Shown here: in pieces, positions 53,858 to 62,458 of the stretch
How positions within the stretch are numbered: position 1 is the stretch's first letter
Layout: each line of letters starts with the position of its first letter
Assembly: GCF_000024005.1 (NCBI RefSeq)
Contig: NC_013132.1
Span: forward strand, 6,876,001-6,940,000
Source of the DNA: Chitinophaga pinensis DSM 2588
GTDB taxonomy: Bacteria; Bacteroidota; Bacteroidia; Chitinophagales; Chitinophagaceae
DNA: 64,000 nt
Reading direction: 5' to 3'
Translations under genes and position numbers: made by a program
The notes under the pieces: model-generated
What the model saw: only the letters and a program-made list of their open reading frames with translations
Databases searched by the model: none
What the model was told of the DNA's origin: nothing

Positions 53858-54992
53858 ACAGGTTGCCTCTCAGCGCCTGTTCTCTTTCAATAGATTCAAA
53901 CAGCGCTTTGAAATTACCTTTACCGAAAGATTTAGCACCTTTACGCTGGATGATTTCAAAGAATACTGTCGGACGATCCTGTACAGGTTTTGTAAAGATC
54001 TGCAACAGATATCCTTCATCATCGCGGTCAACCAGGATACCCAGCTGTTTCAGCGGCAGCAGGTCTTCATCGATCTGCCCTACCCTGTCCAGCAATGTAG
54101 CATAGTAAGACTCCGGTACTTTCAGGAATTCAACCCCTCTGTTCTGCAGATCGGTCACTGTCTGGATAATATTGTTGGTAGCGATCGCAACGTGCTGTAC
54201 TCCTGCGCCACGATAGAAATCCAGGTACTCTTCGATCTGGGATTTCTTTTTACCTTCTGCCGGCTCATTGATCGGGAATTTCACACGTCCGTTGCCATTG
54301 CTCATGACCTTACTCATGAGGGCAGAATACTCGGTAGAAATGTCTTTATCGTCGAAGGACAGCAAATTGCGGAAGCCCATCACCTGCTCATAGAAATCTA
54401 CCCAGGTATTCATTTCATTCCAGCCCACATTACCCACGCAATGATCTACATATTGCAGACCGGTATCCGTTGGCTGATAAGCCGGATTCCATGCTTTATA
54501 ACCTGGCAGGAACGGACCGTTATAGTTCTTACGTTCAACGAACAGATGTACTGTATCGCCATAGATATGGATACCACTGCGTACGACAGCACCAAATTCA
54601 TCTTCTTCCGTAACAGGCTCCAGATATGGTTTTGCACCTCTTTTAACGGTCTCTTCGAATGCAGCACGGGCATCATCCACCCACAGTGCGATTACTTTTA
54701 CACCATCTCCGTGTTCCAGTATATGCTGTGCAATCTCATTGTCAGGATTCAGTGGCGTGGTCAGTACAAAACGCAGTTTATTCTGTACGAGTACGTAAGA
54801 AGCACGGTCTTTTACACCTGTTTCCGGACCGGCATAAGCCAGTGACTGGAAGCCAAATGCGGTTTTATAATAATGAGCAGCCTGTTTGGCATTACCCACG
54901 TAAAATTCGACGTAATCTGTACCATTCAATGGTAAAAAGTCCTGCGCGTTAGCGGGAACGGCCGAAACGGCAGCATCTGTAGTTGTATGCAT
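53856..54992 (-). CDS. hppD: 4-hydroxyphenylpyruvate dioxygenase
   Basis: A 378-residue cytoplasmic iron dioxygenase that turns 4-hydroxyphenylpyruvate into homogentisate in tyrosine breakdown. The Fe(II) ligands are His184 (LQYVDHCVGNV), His267 (GVQHVAIATN) and Glu346 (PTVFFEIIQRKG), in the expected order and spacing. Two vicinal oxygen chelate domains (about 25-160 and 180-345) are complete. The short leader before the start resembles the leader of hmgA at 61767, suggesting common control. HmgA is 6 kb away on the same strand. Confidence 0.97.
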   Translation of the reverse strand: MHTTTDAAVSAVPANAQDFLPLNGTDYVEFYVGNAKQAAHYYKTAFGFQSLAYAGPETGVKDRASYVLVQNKLRFVLTTPLNPDNEIAQHILEHGDGVKVIALWVDDARAAFEETVKRGAKPYLEPVTEEDEFGAVVRSGIHIYGDTVHLFVERKNYNGPFLPGYKAWNPAYQPTDTGLQYVDHCVGNVGWNEMNTWVDFYEQVMGFRNLLSFDDKDISTEYSALMSKVMSNGNGRVKFPINEPAEGKKKSQIEEYLDFYRGAGVQHVAIATNNIIQTVTDLQNRGVEFLKVPESYYATLLDRVGQIDEDLLPLKQLGILVDRDDEGYLLQIFTKPVQDRPTVFFEIIQRKGAKSFGKGNFKALFESIEREQALRGNL

Positions 54993-55379
54993 GATGGATT
55001 GGTTTTAGAAAACAGAAAGTTTTGGTGTATGAGTCGATGGTTTTTGACTATACGTTATAGTATGATAAAACAATGCTTCATGGCATTGCATAAATGACAG
55101 GTAGAACCACTAAAATGGGCGCTGAAAAACGACTAAATGAAACGGAAAATAAAAATAGAAACGCCCGTAAAGGCAGTAATCATACCTGCGCTCAGGAGCG
55201 AGTGGAATCCATTGCCAGCGTAGCCATCAGAAAATAGTACTTTCTGTGACGCTGATCGGAAATCTTATGGTATGTATGCAGGTGAAGCATAAATTAGTTG
55301 CTAATGCAATATTAGTATTTCGGAATATGAAATCCAAATAAATATTCAGGGCTGATAACGGCTAAAGCACTCGTCCTTC
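54993..55379. other. Intergenic region upstream of hppD
   Basis: No gene was seen. A 15-base palindrome, ACTATA-CGT-TATAGT, lies at 55047-55061, 55 bases upstream of the hppD start, and AATGCTTCATGGCATT, an imperfect inverted repeat, follows near 55071-55086. The rest is low in recognisable signals and holds the 3' region of the TlpA-type gene. Confidence 0.45.
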
Positions 55380-55964
55380 TTACTTCCGGATATACTTCCC
55401 GAAATAGTCAATAAACCTGTCGTTGCCATAATCAGCGGCCCCTTCCTGCCGGTATACGATCTGCCCCTTCTTGTTGAGGATGATGGTAGTCGGAATCGAC
55501 TTACCTAGCAGTTCTTCCGGAATACGGCTGTCAGCCACATACACAGGCAATTCGTACTGCTGCTTTTCGATGAATCGTTTTGCCTTTTTGTAATTACCGT
55601 CTGTATCCACGGTCAGGAATACGACGTTTTTATCTGCCTTATACTGTTTGTATAAGGAATTGATCGATGGCATCTCCGCACGGCATGGCGGGCACCAGGT
55701 AGCCCAGAAGTTCAGAAATACTACCTTCCCTTTCAGCGATGACAGTGTAAATGTATTTCCCTCTCCATCTGCAAATGCCATATCCGGCGCCATTTTACTC
55801 TCCGGTGCCACTTCTTCCGGTACACCCGGCTGGAACAGTCCGACCTTCATCAAACCCTGCATAACAGCTGCTTTCACCGATGGGTTTACCAGCATCAGCA
55901 CCAGGAATACGGTCATAACAGCCGTACTTATATTTGATAAAGAAAATAAACGTTTCCAGCCCAT
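55380..55964 (-). CDS. TlpA-family thiol-disulfide oxidoreductase
   Basis: A 194-residue protein with an N-terminal signal anchor (about residues 8-28) and a thioredoxin-like domain facing the periplasm. The redox motif is WCPPC (FLNFWATWCPPCRAEMP), followed by the cis-Pro segment SIPTTIILNKKGQIVYR. It is likely to keep periplasmic cysteines reduced or to help cytochrome c or other extracytoplasmic protein assembly. Neighbours give no further clue. It is a single gene. Confidence 0.93.
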   Translation of the reverse strand: MGWKRLFSLSNISTAVMTVFLVLMLVNPSVKAAVMQGLMKVGLFQPGVPEEVAPESKMAPDMAFADGEGNTFTLSSLKGKVVFLNFWATWCPPCRAEMPSINSLYKQYKADKNVVFLTVDTDGNYKKAKRFIEKQQYELPVYVADSRIPEELLGKSIPTTIILNKKGQIVYRQEGAADYGNDRFIDYFGKYIRK

Positions 55965-56321
55965 AGATCAGTGATGTTTAGAAGCTAAAATTACGAATTT
56001 TCAGAGGTAACCTACCCGCAGCTGTTCATTTTGCGTAAAAATACGGTCAGTAGAAGAGCCATAATATATACTATGATCACACTATACTTTCATATGACAA
56101 CCAGCTATATAAGTCTTTGATGATAGTTCCGAAACGTTCTATCTACCCTTTCCGACGCAGGACAAACGGAGGATAAGTATTATCTAACTAAGAGAAGACT
56201 ATGGCATATCCAAAATACCATTTACAGTCACTGCTCTTTTCATCTCCGGTAAAATAAATTAGTAAGTAAACAAACGTTTACTTACTTTTGTGCTGTCGGA
56301 AGGATAAAAAAAGACATTGTC
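55965..56321. other. Intergenic region with a TetR operator
   Basis: No gene was seen between the TlpA and TetR genes. The right end contains the clear palindromic operator of the TetR gene (56261-56286). A short frame at 56202-56258 (MAYPKYHLQS and eight more residues) is too short to support. Confidence 0.5.
56261..56286. promoter_or_regulatory. TetR-type operator palindrome
   Basis: AGTAAGTAAAC (56261-56271) and GTTTACTTACT (56276-56286) are perfect reverse complements around AAAC. This size (about 26 bases) and form match TetR-family operators, and the TetR gene begins 36 bases downstream. The regulator probably controls itself and the flavoprotein gene. Confidence 0.8.
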
Positions 56322-56918
56322 ATGAGACCAAAGAACCTCGAAAAAGAAGAAGCGATCCGTTCCATAGCGTTACAGATTATAGCAGAGGAAGGGCTGGAAA
56401 ATCTGAGTATGCAAAAGCTGGCGAAAGCGGCGAATGTATCTCCGCGTACCATTTACATCAAGTATGAGAATAAAGAGGATTTTCTTATCAAACTGTTTAT
56501 TGATGAAGTGATCGGGTCTTATGAAAAAGCCGTGCTGGAAAAGTTTGATCCCGAAATGCCTTTCGCGGAAGGTGTAAAAAAACTGTGGGCCAACGGCTTC
56601 CGCTACTTTAAAGAAAACAGGCACTATTATGCACTGATGCAGTATGGAAAATCCTCTCCCCTGCTGAATAAAGCTTACCAGGAAAGAGGTATCAGGGAAG
56701 GCGATTTCTTTGCCCCTATTCACACCTTCTTCTCCTTTCATGTGAAGGCAGGCACGATTATAAAATTGCCCATGGAAGCACTCAGGGCAATCCTGTTTGC
56801 ACCACTCTTAGATCTCATTAATGAATACTTCGAACATACACAGCGGCCTAAACAAATCATCACTGATAAAGTATTAGCAGATTGCTGCGAAGCAGTGATA
56901 AAAGGTTTGCTGAAATAA
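56322..56918 (+). CDS. TetR-family transcriptional repressor
   Basis: A 198-residue regulator. The N-terminal HTH is at about residues 10-56: RSIALQIIAEEGLENLSMQK then LAKAANVSPRTIYIKYENKE, a classic TetR tri-helical motif. The C-terminal part (60-198) is an all-helical ligand pocket with low similarity to other known types. The palindrome 36 bases upstream is its likely operator. The flavin monooxygenase gene begins 25 bases downstream on the same strand, so repressor and enzyme form one operon, a typical arrangement for inducible detoxification. Confidence 0.95.
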   Translation: MRPKNLEKEEAIRSIALQIIAEEGLENLSMQKLAKAANVSPRTIYIKYENKEDFLIKLFIDEVIGSYEKAVLEKFDPEMPFAEGVKKLWANGFRYFKENRHYYALMQYGKSSPLLNKAYQERGIREGDFFAPIHTFFSFHVKAGTIIKLPMEALRAILFAPLLDLINEYFEHTQRPKQIITDKVLADCCEAVIKGLLK

Positions 56919-56943
56919 ACAAACATCATTCAAACCACTTCGT

Positions 56944-58092
56944 ATGAACAACATTAAAAACAAAAAAATTGCTATCGTCGGCGGTGGCCCGGGTGGCCTT
57001 ACCCTCGCCCGAATACTTCAAATGCGTCATGCAGATGTTACCGTATATGAACGCGATATCAGCAAAGACGCCAGGGCACAGGGCGCTACTCTCGACCTGC
57101 ATCATGAATCAGGTCTCCGGGCATTGGAAGAAGCCGGGTTGATGGAAGCCTTCAAAGCTAATTTTCGTCCAGGCGCCGACAAAATGCGTATCATCGACCA
57201 ACACGGGACTATTTTACTGGAAGACAATCATAAAGACGAAGGACCTGTAGAAGCCTATCGTCCGGAGATTGACCGTGGACCGCTAAAGAAAATACTGTTG
57301 GAATCCCTGCATCCGGAAACTGTTATATGGAATAGTCAGTTTAGCTCCCTTTCGCCCTTTAATGAAGGCTGGCAACTGCACTTCAAAGACGGTCAGACGG
57401 CCTACGCAGATATCGTTATTGCAGCAGATGGTGCTAACTCAAAAATACGCCCGTACATCACCCCCATACGTCCTTTCTATTCCGGTGTAACGGCTGTGGA
57501 AGGTGCTGTATACAATTCAGAGAAGAACAGTCCGCAGATACATGCATTACTGAATGGTGGTAAGATCTTCTGCATGGGTGATAATAAAACGCTGATCGTA
57601 AGCTCTAAAGGGGATGGTAGTCTCGTCTTTTATCCCAGCTTCAAAACAACGGAAAACTGGACACAGGAATCAGGCATCGACTTTACAGATAAAGCACAGG
57701 TACTCGCCTGGTTTAAGTCAAGTTTTACAGGCTGGAGCCCTGTATGGGAAGAACTGTTTGAAAATGCTACAGGCGCCTTTATACCAAGACCACTGTATTG
57801 TATGCCATTCGATCAGACATGGGAAGCATTACCCAATCTGACAATGCTGGGAGACGCTGCACATCTGATGCCGCCCTACGCAGGAGAAGGTGTGAATATG
57901 GCCATGCTGGATGCATTGGAACTTGGCCTTTGTCTGACCAGCCAAGACTATCCCGACACCCTTAGCGCAATCGCTGCATATGAAGAAGCAATGCGCACAA
58001 GAGCATCCGCCACTGCACAGATGACAATGGAATCTACAGCCGCCCTGCATTCGCCGGAGGCGATCTCATTCCTGACACAGATCGTCAGCTGA
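56944..58092 (+). CDS. TetX-like FAD-dependent monooxygenase
   Basis: A 382-residue PheA/TetX-type flavoprotein monooxygenase. FAD motif IVGGGPGGLTLARILQ at 11-26, the ATLDLHHESGLRAL segment near 50 that in TetX contacts flavin and NADPH, and the second FAD motif MLGDAAHLMPPYAGEGVN near 302. The overall plan, including NDEGPVEAYRPEI-like and TVIWN segments, resembles TetX, which hydroxylates tetracyclines, but many residues of the substrate pocket differ, so the substrate is not established. It is in an operon with a TetR repressor. It has no export signal. Confidence 0.88.
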   Translation: MNNIKNKKIAIVGGGPGGLTLARILQMRHADVTVYERDISKDARAQGATLDLHHESGLRALEEAGLMEAFKANFRPGADKMRIIDQHGTILLEDNHKDEGPVEAYRPEIDRGPLKKILLESLHPETVIWNSQFSSLSPFNEGWQLHFKDGQTAYADIVIAADGANSKIRPYITPIRPFYSGVTAVEGAVYNSEKNSPQIHALLNGGKIFCMGDNKTLIVSSKGDGSLVFYPSFKTTENWTQESGIDFTDKAQVLAWFKSSFTGWSPVWEELFENATGAFIPRPLYCMPFDQTWEALPNLTMLGDAAHLMPPYAGEGVNMAMLDALELGLCLTSQDYPDTLSAIAAYEEAMRTRASATAQMTMESTAALHSPEAISFLTQIVS

Positions 58093-58095
58093 TAT

Positions 58096-58878
58096 TTAAA
58101 AAGTATTTTTCTTCTCCAGCTCAGGTAGCACTTCGTCTATTCGTTTAGCCAGTTCAGGTAGTTTGATAGTCGGCACAGCCGGAAACAGATGATGTTCCAG
58201 ATGATAGAACATACTGAACGTGATCTTATTTTTCCAGCCGCCACGTTGTGTCCTGGCCATTTCAGGATGCTCGTCCGTATCATGATGCACTGTCCATACA
58301 GCGAAGAAAGCCATCAGGAATTCTCCGAAGACCATCACGATCACATGATACATCAGGAAAGCGATGTTAAAATAGAACACGATGAAGGCAAAGGCTGCTA
58401 TTGCTGCCAATTCAGCAATCACATTTCTCACATATTTTCTGTTGCCAAGCTGTAAGGTTACCTTATGGATAAGAAACATATGCACCGGCCCATACAGGAT
58501 AGCACCATACCAGCTCATACCGGCTGATTTACCTTCATAATCCTCTTCGGATAAACAATACTTGTGATGCCTGATATGATTGAACTTGACTGCATGAATA
58601 GAAGCCATCATCAGTACACTATTGGAGAAGAGCGTAAACCAGGTCAGGAATTTATTCGTGCCCAGGGAATTGTGAAAACCGTTATGTACCTGTCTTAATC
58701 CTGTCAGAAAGAAGAAAGCCGAACACGGCAAGGCCAGTGCATAGTAGCCGAAATAAGCAAGTAGCCAGGAAGAAAACAACCAGGGTAATGTCAGGTTATT
58801 TTCAATCAGCATCTCTCTGATCGAGAGATCTTTGAGGTCTTTCCATGCTACCTGTTTTACGATTTCTGCATGTGTCAT
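58096..58878 (-). CDS. Membrane fatty acid desaturase
   Basis: I start at ATG 58878 (MTHAEIVKQVAWKDLKDLSI, 260 residues). A longer frame to 59049 would add 57 residues read through a hairpin (59001-59030), and a TACTTTTG promoter-like box at 58905-58912 lies just upstream of the chosen start. The protein has 4-5 membrane segments and the three His boxes of di-iron desaturases: RQVHNGFHNSLG, FNHIRHHKYC and FYHLEHHLFP, plus VHHDTDEH. It introduces a double bond into membrane acyl chains or a similar hydrophobic chain. It overlaps no neighbour; its stop is 4 bases after the converging flavoprotein gene. Confidence 0.85.
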   Translation of the reverse strand: MTHAEIVKQVAWKDLKDLSIREMLIENNLTLPWLFSSWLLAYFGYYALALPCSAFFFLTGLRQVHNGFHNSLGTNKFLTWFTLFSNSVLMMASIHAVKFNHIRHHKYCLSEEDYEGKSAGMSWYGAILYGPVHMFLIHKVTLQLGNRKYVRNVIAELAAIAAFAFIVFYFNIAFLMYHVIVMVFGEFLMAFFAVWTVHHDTDEHPEMARTQRGGWKNKITFSMFYHLEHHLFPAVPTIKLPELAKRIDEVLPELEKKNTF

Positions 58879-58904
58879 GTGGAAGGAGTTTTGTATAGGT
58901 AGCT

Positions 58905-58912
58905 CAAAAGTA
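58905..58912 (-). promoter_or_regulatory. Candidate -7 promoter box of the desaturase gene
   Basis: TACTTTTG on the minus strand fits the TAnnTTTG consensus of Bacteroidota primary sigma factors, 26 bases upstream of the ATG at 58878. A convincing -33 TTTG is not found at the right distance, so the call is tentative. It supports the short form of the protein. Confidence 0.4.
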
Positions 58913-59000
58913 CAGATCGTAGGAAACAGGCATATGATAAAAGTCAGTTCTGCGAAAAAAAGGCCATTTCCCGCTGAAACAACCCTTTTTAATACCAGGA

Positions 59001-59030
59001 AGGGCCGTCGCACCAATGGTGGACGGCCCT
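59001..59030. terminator. Hairpin between desaturase and aldo/keto reductase genes
   Basis: AGGGCCGTC (59001-59009) and GACGGCCCT (59022-59030) form a perfect 9-base stem, followed on the plus strand by CTTTTTCTTC. For the leftward reductase gene that ends at 59075 the hairpin is not followed by a T-run, so a plain 3' hairpin is as likely as a true terminator. Confidence 0.5.
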
Positions 59031-59074
59031 CTTTTTCTTCACTGTTCAATTGACCTGTAACAGTTACTTATTTT

Positions 59075-60067
59075 CTATACCAGTTGCAGCTGGTACAATC
59101 TGTCATTGATAAACTTGATTTCTTCTGCACCGAGCTTCACATTGATCGCTCTTGCATTCTGGATCGCCTGTTCTGCGTTACGTGCACCTACCAGTGCAAC
59201 TGTAATGCCAGGACGTTCAATCGTCCAGCGAATGACCAGTTGTGCGAGTGTCACACTTTTACTTTCGGCCATGGGTTTTATCTGATCCAGGAAAGCGTTG
59301 ATACGGTTCAGGTTATCCGCCTGGTAAAATTTAGAGCCCGCACGGGTATCTCCTTCCCCAAACTGATGACCCGGTTTTATCTTACCGGAGAGCAAACCTC
59401 TTTGCAGCGGACTGTAAGCCAGTATCGCTTTTTTATTCTCAATGCAGTAAGGCACCAGCTCGTTCTCTATCGTTCTTTCCACCATGCTGAATGGTACCTG
59501 GTTAGAAGCGAGTTTAAGCACGGCCCCGGCTTCTTTCATCTGCGCTACATTATAGTTGCACACACCTGCTTCACGGATTTTTCCCTGCTCTTTTAAACGT
59601 AAAACTGCCTCAAATGTTTCATCGATCGGTGTCGTTACATCCGGCCAGTGAATCTGTAACAGATCAATGTAATCGGTACCCAGTCTCTTCAGACTGTTCT
59701 CACATTCTTCAATCACACTTTCCTTCCCTGCATATTTATAAATATCAATCGGATTACCGGCATTATCCTTACTATTGAAAGCGAGTGAACCTTTCGCCAG
59801 ATTCCAGCGCATACCAAACTTCGTCAGGATCTGCACTTTTGTTCTGTCCAGTCCTTTCAGCGCTTCGCCGGTCAGCTCTTCACTCAATCCCTGTCCATAG
59901 ATCGGCGCAGTGTCGATAGAAGTAACACCTTCGTCTATAGATGCGTGGATCGCTCTTACGGCATCATTTGCCTCCGTACCACCCCACATCCATCCACCAA
60001 TCGCCCATGCGCCAAATGTAATGGCAGATACCTTCAGATCACTTTCTCCTAATTGCCTGTATTCCAT
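59075..60067 (-). CDS. Aldo/keto reductase
   Basis: A 330-residue (beta/alpha)8-barrel NADPH-dependent oxidoreductase. The catalytic tetrad is visible: Asp and Tyr in SIDTAPIYGQGLSEEL, Lys in VQILTKFGMRW and His in IDLLQIHWPD. Cofactor segments LAYSPLQRGLLSG and VALVGARNAEQAIQNAR are present. It belongs to the bacterial group of general aldehyde or ketone reductases. Cytoplasmic. It appears alone; the short acidic protein at 60190 points away. Confidence 0.96.
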   Translation of the reverse strand: MEYRQLGESDLKVSAITFGAWAIGGWMWGGTEANDAVRAIHASIDEGVTSIDTAPIYGQGLSEELTGEALKGLDRTKVQILTKFGMRWNLAKGSLAFNSKDNAGNPIDIYKYAGKESVIEECENSLKRLGTDYIDLLQIHWPDVTTPIDETFEAVLRLKEQGKIREAGVCNYNVAQMKEAGAVLKLASNQVPFSMVERTIENELVPYCIENKKAILAYSPLQRGLLSGKIKPGHQFGEGDTRAGSKFYQADNLNRINAFLDQIKPMAESKSVTLAQLVIRWTIERPGITVALVGARNAEQAIQNARAINVKLGAEEIKFINDRLYQLQLV

Positions 60068-60189
60068 ATTTATCTTAATTTTCTGTTTATATTAAAATTA
60101 CCCTATCCTGCTGAGCCCTCTTTACTACGAATTAAGATAGTAGTCGCTCTCATGGCACAGATTTAGTGCCACTTTTGAAAAACAAGTAT

Positions 60190-60399
60190 ATGACAAATAT
60201 CAAACAGGGACAAGCATCCAACGATAAAGATCATCCTCATGGACATATTTCCAAAGATGGCAGGAAAGAAGATGATGACGCCATCTATTTACAGCCTGAT
60301 GAAAACAACACCTTACAGACGCCGGAAGAGTATGCAAAAGATAAAGGAAAACGGCCTGAAGAGGATGGTGACGAGATCAGTGTGAATACAGAGGAATAA
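60190..60399 (+). CDS. Small acidic hydrophilic protein
   Basis: A 69-residue protein from ATG 60190 (MTNIKQGQASNDKDHPHGHI); a GTG at 60166 in frame would add 8 residues. It is strongly charged with many Asp, Glu and Lys and no hydrophobic core (RKEDDDAIYLQPDENNTLQT, YAKDKGKRPEEDGDEISVNT), so it is probably disordered. Similar short proteins are stress-linked in many bacteria, but no family is sure. It lies 122 bases from the start of the divergently transcribed reductase gene. Confidence 0.6.
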   Translation: MTNIKQGQASNDKDHPHGHISKDGRKEDDDAIYLQPDENNTLQTPEEYAKDKGKRPEEDGDEISVNTEE

Positions 60400-60414
60400 G
60401 GCGCAGTTACCAAT

Positions 60415-60607
60415 CAAGAATTAAAAATTAAGGATTAAGAATTAATAGCAATGATGTTGCTCCAGGTAACTTCGTGTATAAATAAAACAAGGGGCGCCAT
60501 CCATGATGGAAGCACCCCTTGTTTAGTATTTTCATCTTAAGAAAATTCCCTGCAATGCTCTTCGCTGCATTGCAATTCTTAATTATTAATTTTTAATTCT
60601 TAATTTC
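60415..60607. repeat. AT-rich inverted-repeat element, copy 4
   Basis: The left arm (AAGAATTAAAAATTAAGG and on) and right arm (CAATTCTTAATTATTAATTT) resemble copy 1, with a terminator hairpin between them. The segment 60563-60584 matches the tip and right arm of copy 1 (1555-1576) at 21 of 22 bases; TGCAATG (60551-60557) and CATTGCA (60568-60574) add a small inverted repeat next to it. Confidence 0.65.
60485..60524. terminator. Bidirectional terminator inside the fourth repeat element
   Basis: AAACAAGGGG (60485-60494) pairs with CCCCTTGTTT (60515-60524); an inner stem CCATC/GATGG closes the loop. Both sides are A/T-rich. It can end the plus-strand small protein gene and the leftward hmgA gene. 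Confidence 0.75.
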
Positions 60608-60609
60608 TC

Positions 60610-61767
60610 TTATTCTGCCCAACTCATTGTGTACCGTTCATCTTCTATCTCCAATGCTTCCTGCGTAATCTGCAGCGGGTGAAAAGTATCTACCATTACA
60701 GCGAGTTCTTTCGTTTCCTTTGCACCTATACTCTTTTCAACCGCCCCGGGATGCGGTCCGTGAGGAATACCACCAGGATGTAAAGTGATCATGCCCCTGG
60801 TCACGTGTTTACGGCTCATAAAATCACCGTCTACATAATACAACACTTCATCGCTATCAATATTGCTATGATTGTATGGCGCAGGAATCGCCTGCGGATG
60901 GTAATCAAACAAACGCGGACAGAAAGAACATACCACAAAATTATGTCCCTCGAATGTCTGATGCACCGGAGGTGGCTGGTGCACGCGACCAGTGATAGGT
61001 TCGAAGTCATGGATAGAAAAGGCGAAAGGATATTCGCAGCCGTCCCATCCCACTACATCAAAAGGATGATGCGCATAATGGATAGGATACATGATACCTT
61101 TCTTTTTGATGCGGATCAGGAAATCGCCTGCTTCATCGATCGTTTCCAGATTTTGTGGCTGGCGGATATCACGCTCACAATAGGGAGCGTGTTCCAGCAA
61201 TTGTCCATACTGACTGAGATAACGTTTCGGATAACGAATAGGACTAAAGGACTCTACGATGAACAACCTGTTATCTGTACCAGTGAATTTTATCTGGTAA
61301 ATAGTTCCTCTGGGTATCTGCAGATAATCACCATAACCAAATGGCAGCTGACCGTATTGCGTATGCAACACCCCTGTGCCTTCATGTACGAAGATCAGTT
61401 CATCAGCATCTGCATTCTTGTAAAAGTAATCAGACATGCTTTGTCTGGGCGCAGCCAGGGAAATATGACAGTCACTATTCACCAATACAGGTTTTCTGCT
61501 TTTCAGATAATCTTCTTCCGGTTTGATATTGAATCCCTGGAAACTACGGTGCTTCAGCATCTTCTCTTCTGCTACACGGGGAGCGACGCTATAAGGTTCA
61601 TCCACTTTTGTAATTTCTGTAGGCGGATGACAATGATAGAGCAAGGTGGAATTGGAAGAAAACCCTTCTGTTGAAAATAATTGTTCAGCATACAACGTAC
61701 CGTCTGGCTTACGGAATTGCGTATGACGTTTATGAGGGACGTTTCCCAGTTTATGATAATGCGGCAT
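60610..61767 (-). CDS. hmgA: Homogentisate 1,2-dioxygenase
   Basis: A 385-residue iron dioxygenase that opens the ring of homogentisate to maleylacetoacetate. The His/Glu/His iron-binding pattern is seen at His300 (PAPYNHSNIDSDEVLYYVDG, Glu307) and His336 (GGIPHGPHPG). The family cupin signature and N-terminal half (LLYHCHPPTEITKV, YAHHPFDVVGWDGCEYPF) are present. With hppD it completes the central step of tyrosine degradation; maleylacetoacetate isomerase and fumarylacetoacetase are not in this window. The leader before the ATG is shared with hppD. Palindrome GTTACCGGGGTAAC at 61788-61801 lies 21 bases upstream. Confidence 0.96.
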   Translation of the reverse strand: MPHYHKLGNVPHKRHTQFRKPDGTLYAEQLFSTEGFSSNSTLLYHCHPPTEITKVDEPYSVAPRVAEEKMLKHRSFQGFNIKPEEDYLKSRKPVLVNSDCHISLAAPRQSMSDYFYKNADADELIFVHEGTGVLHTQYGQLPFGYGDYLQIPRGTIYQIKFTGTDNRLFIVESFSPIRYPKRYLSQYGQLLEHAPYCERDIRQPQNLETIDEAGDFLIRIKKKGIMYPIHYAHHPFDVVGWDGCEYPFAFSIHDFEPITGRVHQPPPVHQTFEGHNFVVCSFCPRLFDYHPQAIPAPYNHSNIDSDEVLYYVDGDFMSRKHVTRGMITLHPGGIPHGPHPGAVEKSIGAKETKELAVMVDTFHPLQITQEALEIEDERYTMSWAE

Positions 61768-62294
61768 GATGGATGGTTTTTCAGTCCGTTACCGGGGTAA
61801 CAGACCGTGGAATATTGAATGACAATTTTGTGACAATAAGTTGTTTTGGTGACTTGTTTTTTGTCAACTACGGATATGCAGACTGTAAAATAAGGAGACA
61901 GGTATATACCCTGGCGCTGACAGGTATGCAGGACGGTGAAAAAGTCCGGGAAAGTCCTACCGGCTAACGATTCCCTCCAGCAGGAAGCAGTACTTCCAGC
62001 GGCGCTTATCTATATAATATGTGAAATTGCGGAAATAAGGCATGTCCAACGTGGTTAAGACAAATATAGGAATAATAAGGGTTTGACGCTTCAAAGACCG
62101 ATCAAGTCCACGGCTAAGCCGTCGCTTCTTTTGCGCTTGTTCGTCTGAAAGCCCTCCTGAGGCTTATCCATGCACCCGGGGAACAGTATATGCGTATTGA
62201 AAACCAATATTATTGTCCTGTTCCGCCTGTTACCCGAAATTTTTCTCAAATTACCCTGCCTAATTTTAAATAATTTCAAAACTTTGACAATTCA

Positions 62295-62326
62295 TTTGTT
62301 AATCCAAAACTAATTCCAGACTTTTG
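62295..62326 (+). promoter_or_regulatory. Candidate thr operon promoter
   Basis: TTTG (62295-62298) and GACTTTTG (62319-62326, one change from TAnnTTTG) are 20 bases apart, close to the Bacteroidota -33/-7 pattern. Transcription would start near 62333, just before the leader peptide frame. Confidence 0.55.
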
Positions 62327-62353
62327 TTAGCGAAAAGTAAATTGTTTCAAATA

Positions 62354-62458
62354 GTGCTACCAATAGTTACATACTTCACTTCTGCTTCTCGCACCATCTC
62401 CGGCGCGGGTATCAGCACTATTACAATTACATCTATTACAACCCCAGTGCGGGGTTAA
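62354..62458 (+). CDS. thrL: thr operon leader peptide (ThrL-like)
   Basis: A 34-codon frame from GTG 62354 (or TTG 62342) to TAA 62456-62458. It ends RTISGAGISTITITSITTPV then RG, a Thr/Ile-rich stretch that closely resembles the E. coli leader [20 protein letters not shown] with G. In E. coli, stalling of the ribosome at these codons when charged tRNA is short prevents transcription termination. Here a short hairpin follows immediately at 62440-62456. No ATG is available; GTG use is inference. Confidence 0.65.
   Translation: MLPIVTYFTSASRTISGAGISTITITSITTPVRG
62440..62456 (+). promoter_or_regulatory. Hairpin in the thr leader (attenuator candidate)
   Basis: AACCCC (62440-62445) pairs with GGGGTT (62451-62456) around AGTGC, overlapping the end of the leader frame and its stop codon. 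The sequence after it has AAATTT but not a long T-run. A further stem ACCAC/GTGGT follows at about 62479-62492. The competing structures needed for attenuation cannot be proven by eye. Confidence 0.5.

Noticed and set aside
53805..54845. A 346-codon open frame antisense to HPPD
   Set aside because: It runs against the whole HPPD gene, through its terminator hairpin, with an unlikely composition.
56944..58092. Calling the flavoprotein a tetracycline-resistance gene
   Set aside because: Only general TetX-type motifs are shared; the substrate pocket cannot be judged and no resistance context exists.
61773..61967. A 64-codon frame divergent from hmgA
   Set aside because: It begins in the hmgA leader, has no recognised family and no promoter signal.
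61930..61975. A GTCCGGGAAAGTCC segment reminiscent of RNase P RNA
   Set aside because: The order differs from the conserved GAGGAAAGTCC signature and no other conserved RNase P regions are nearby.
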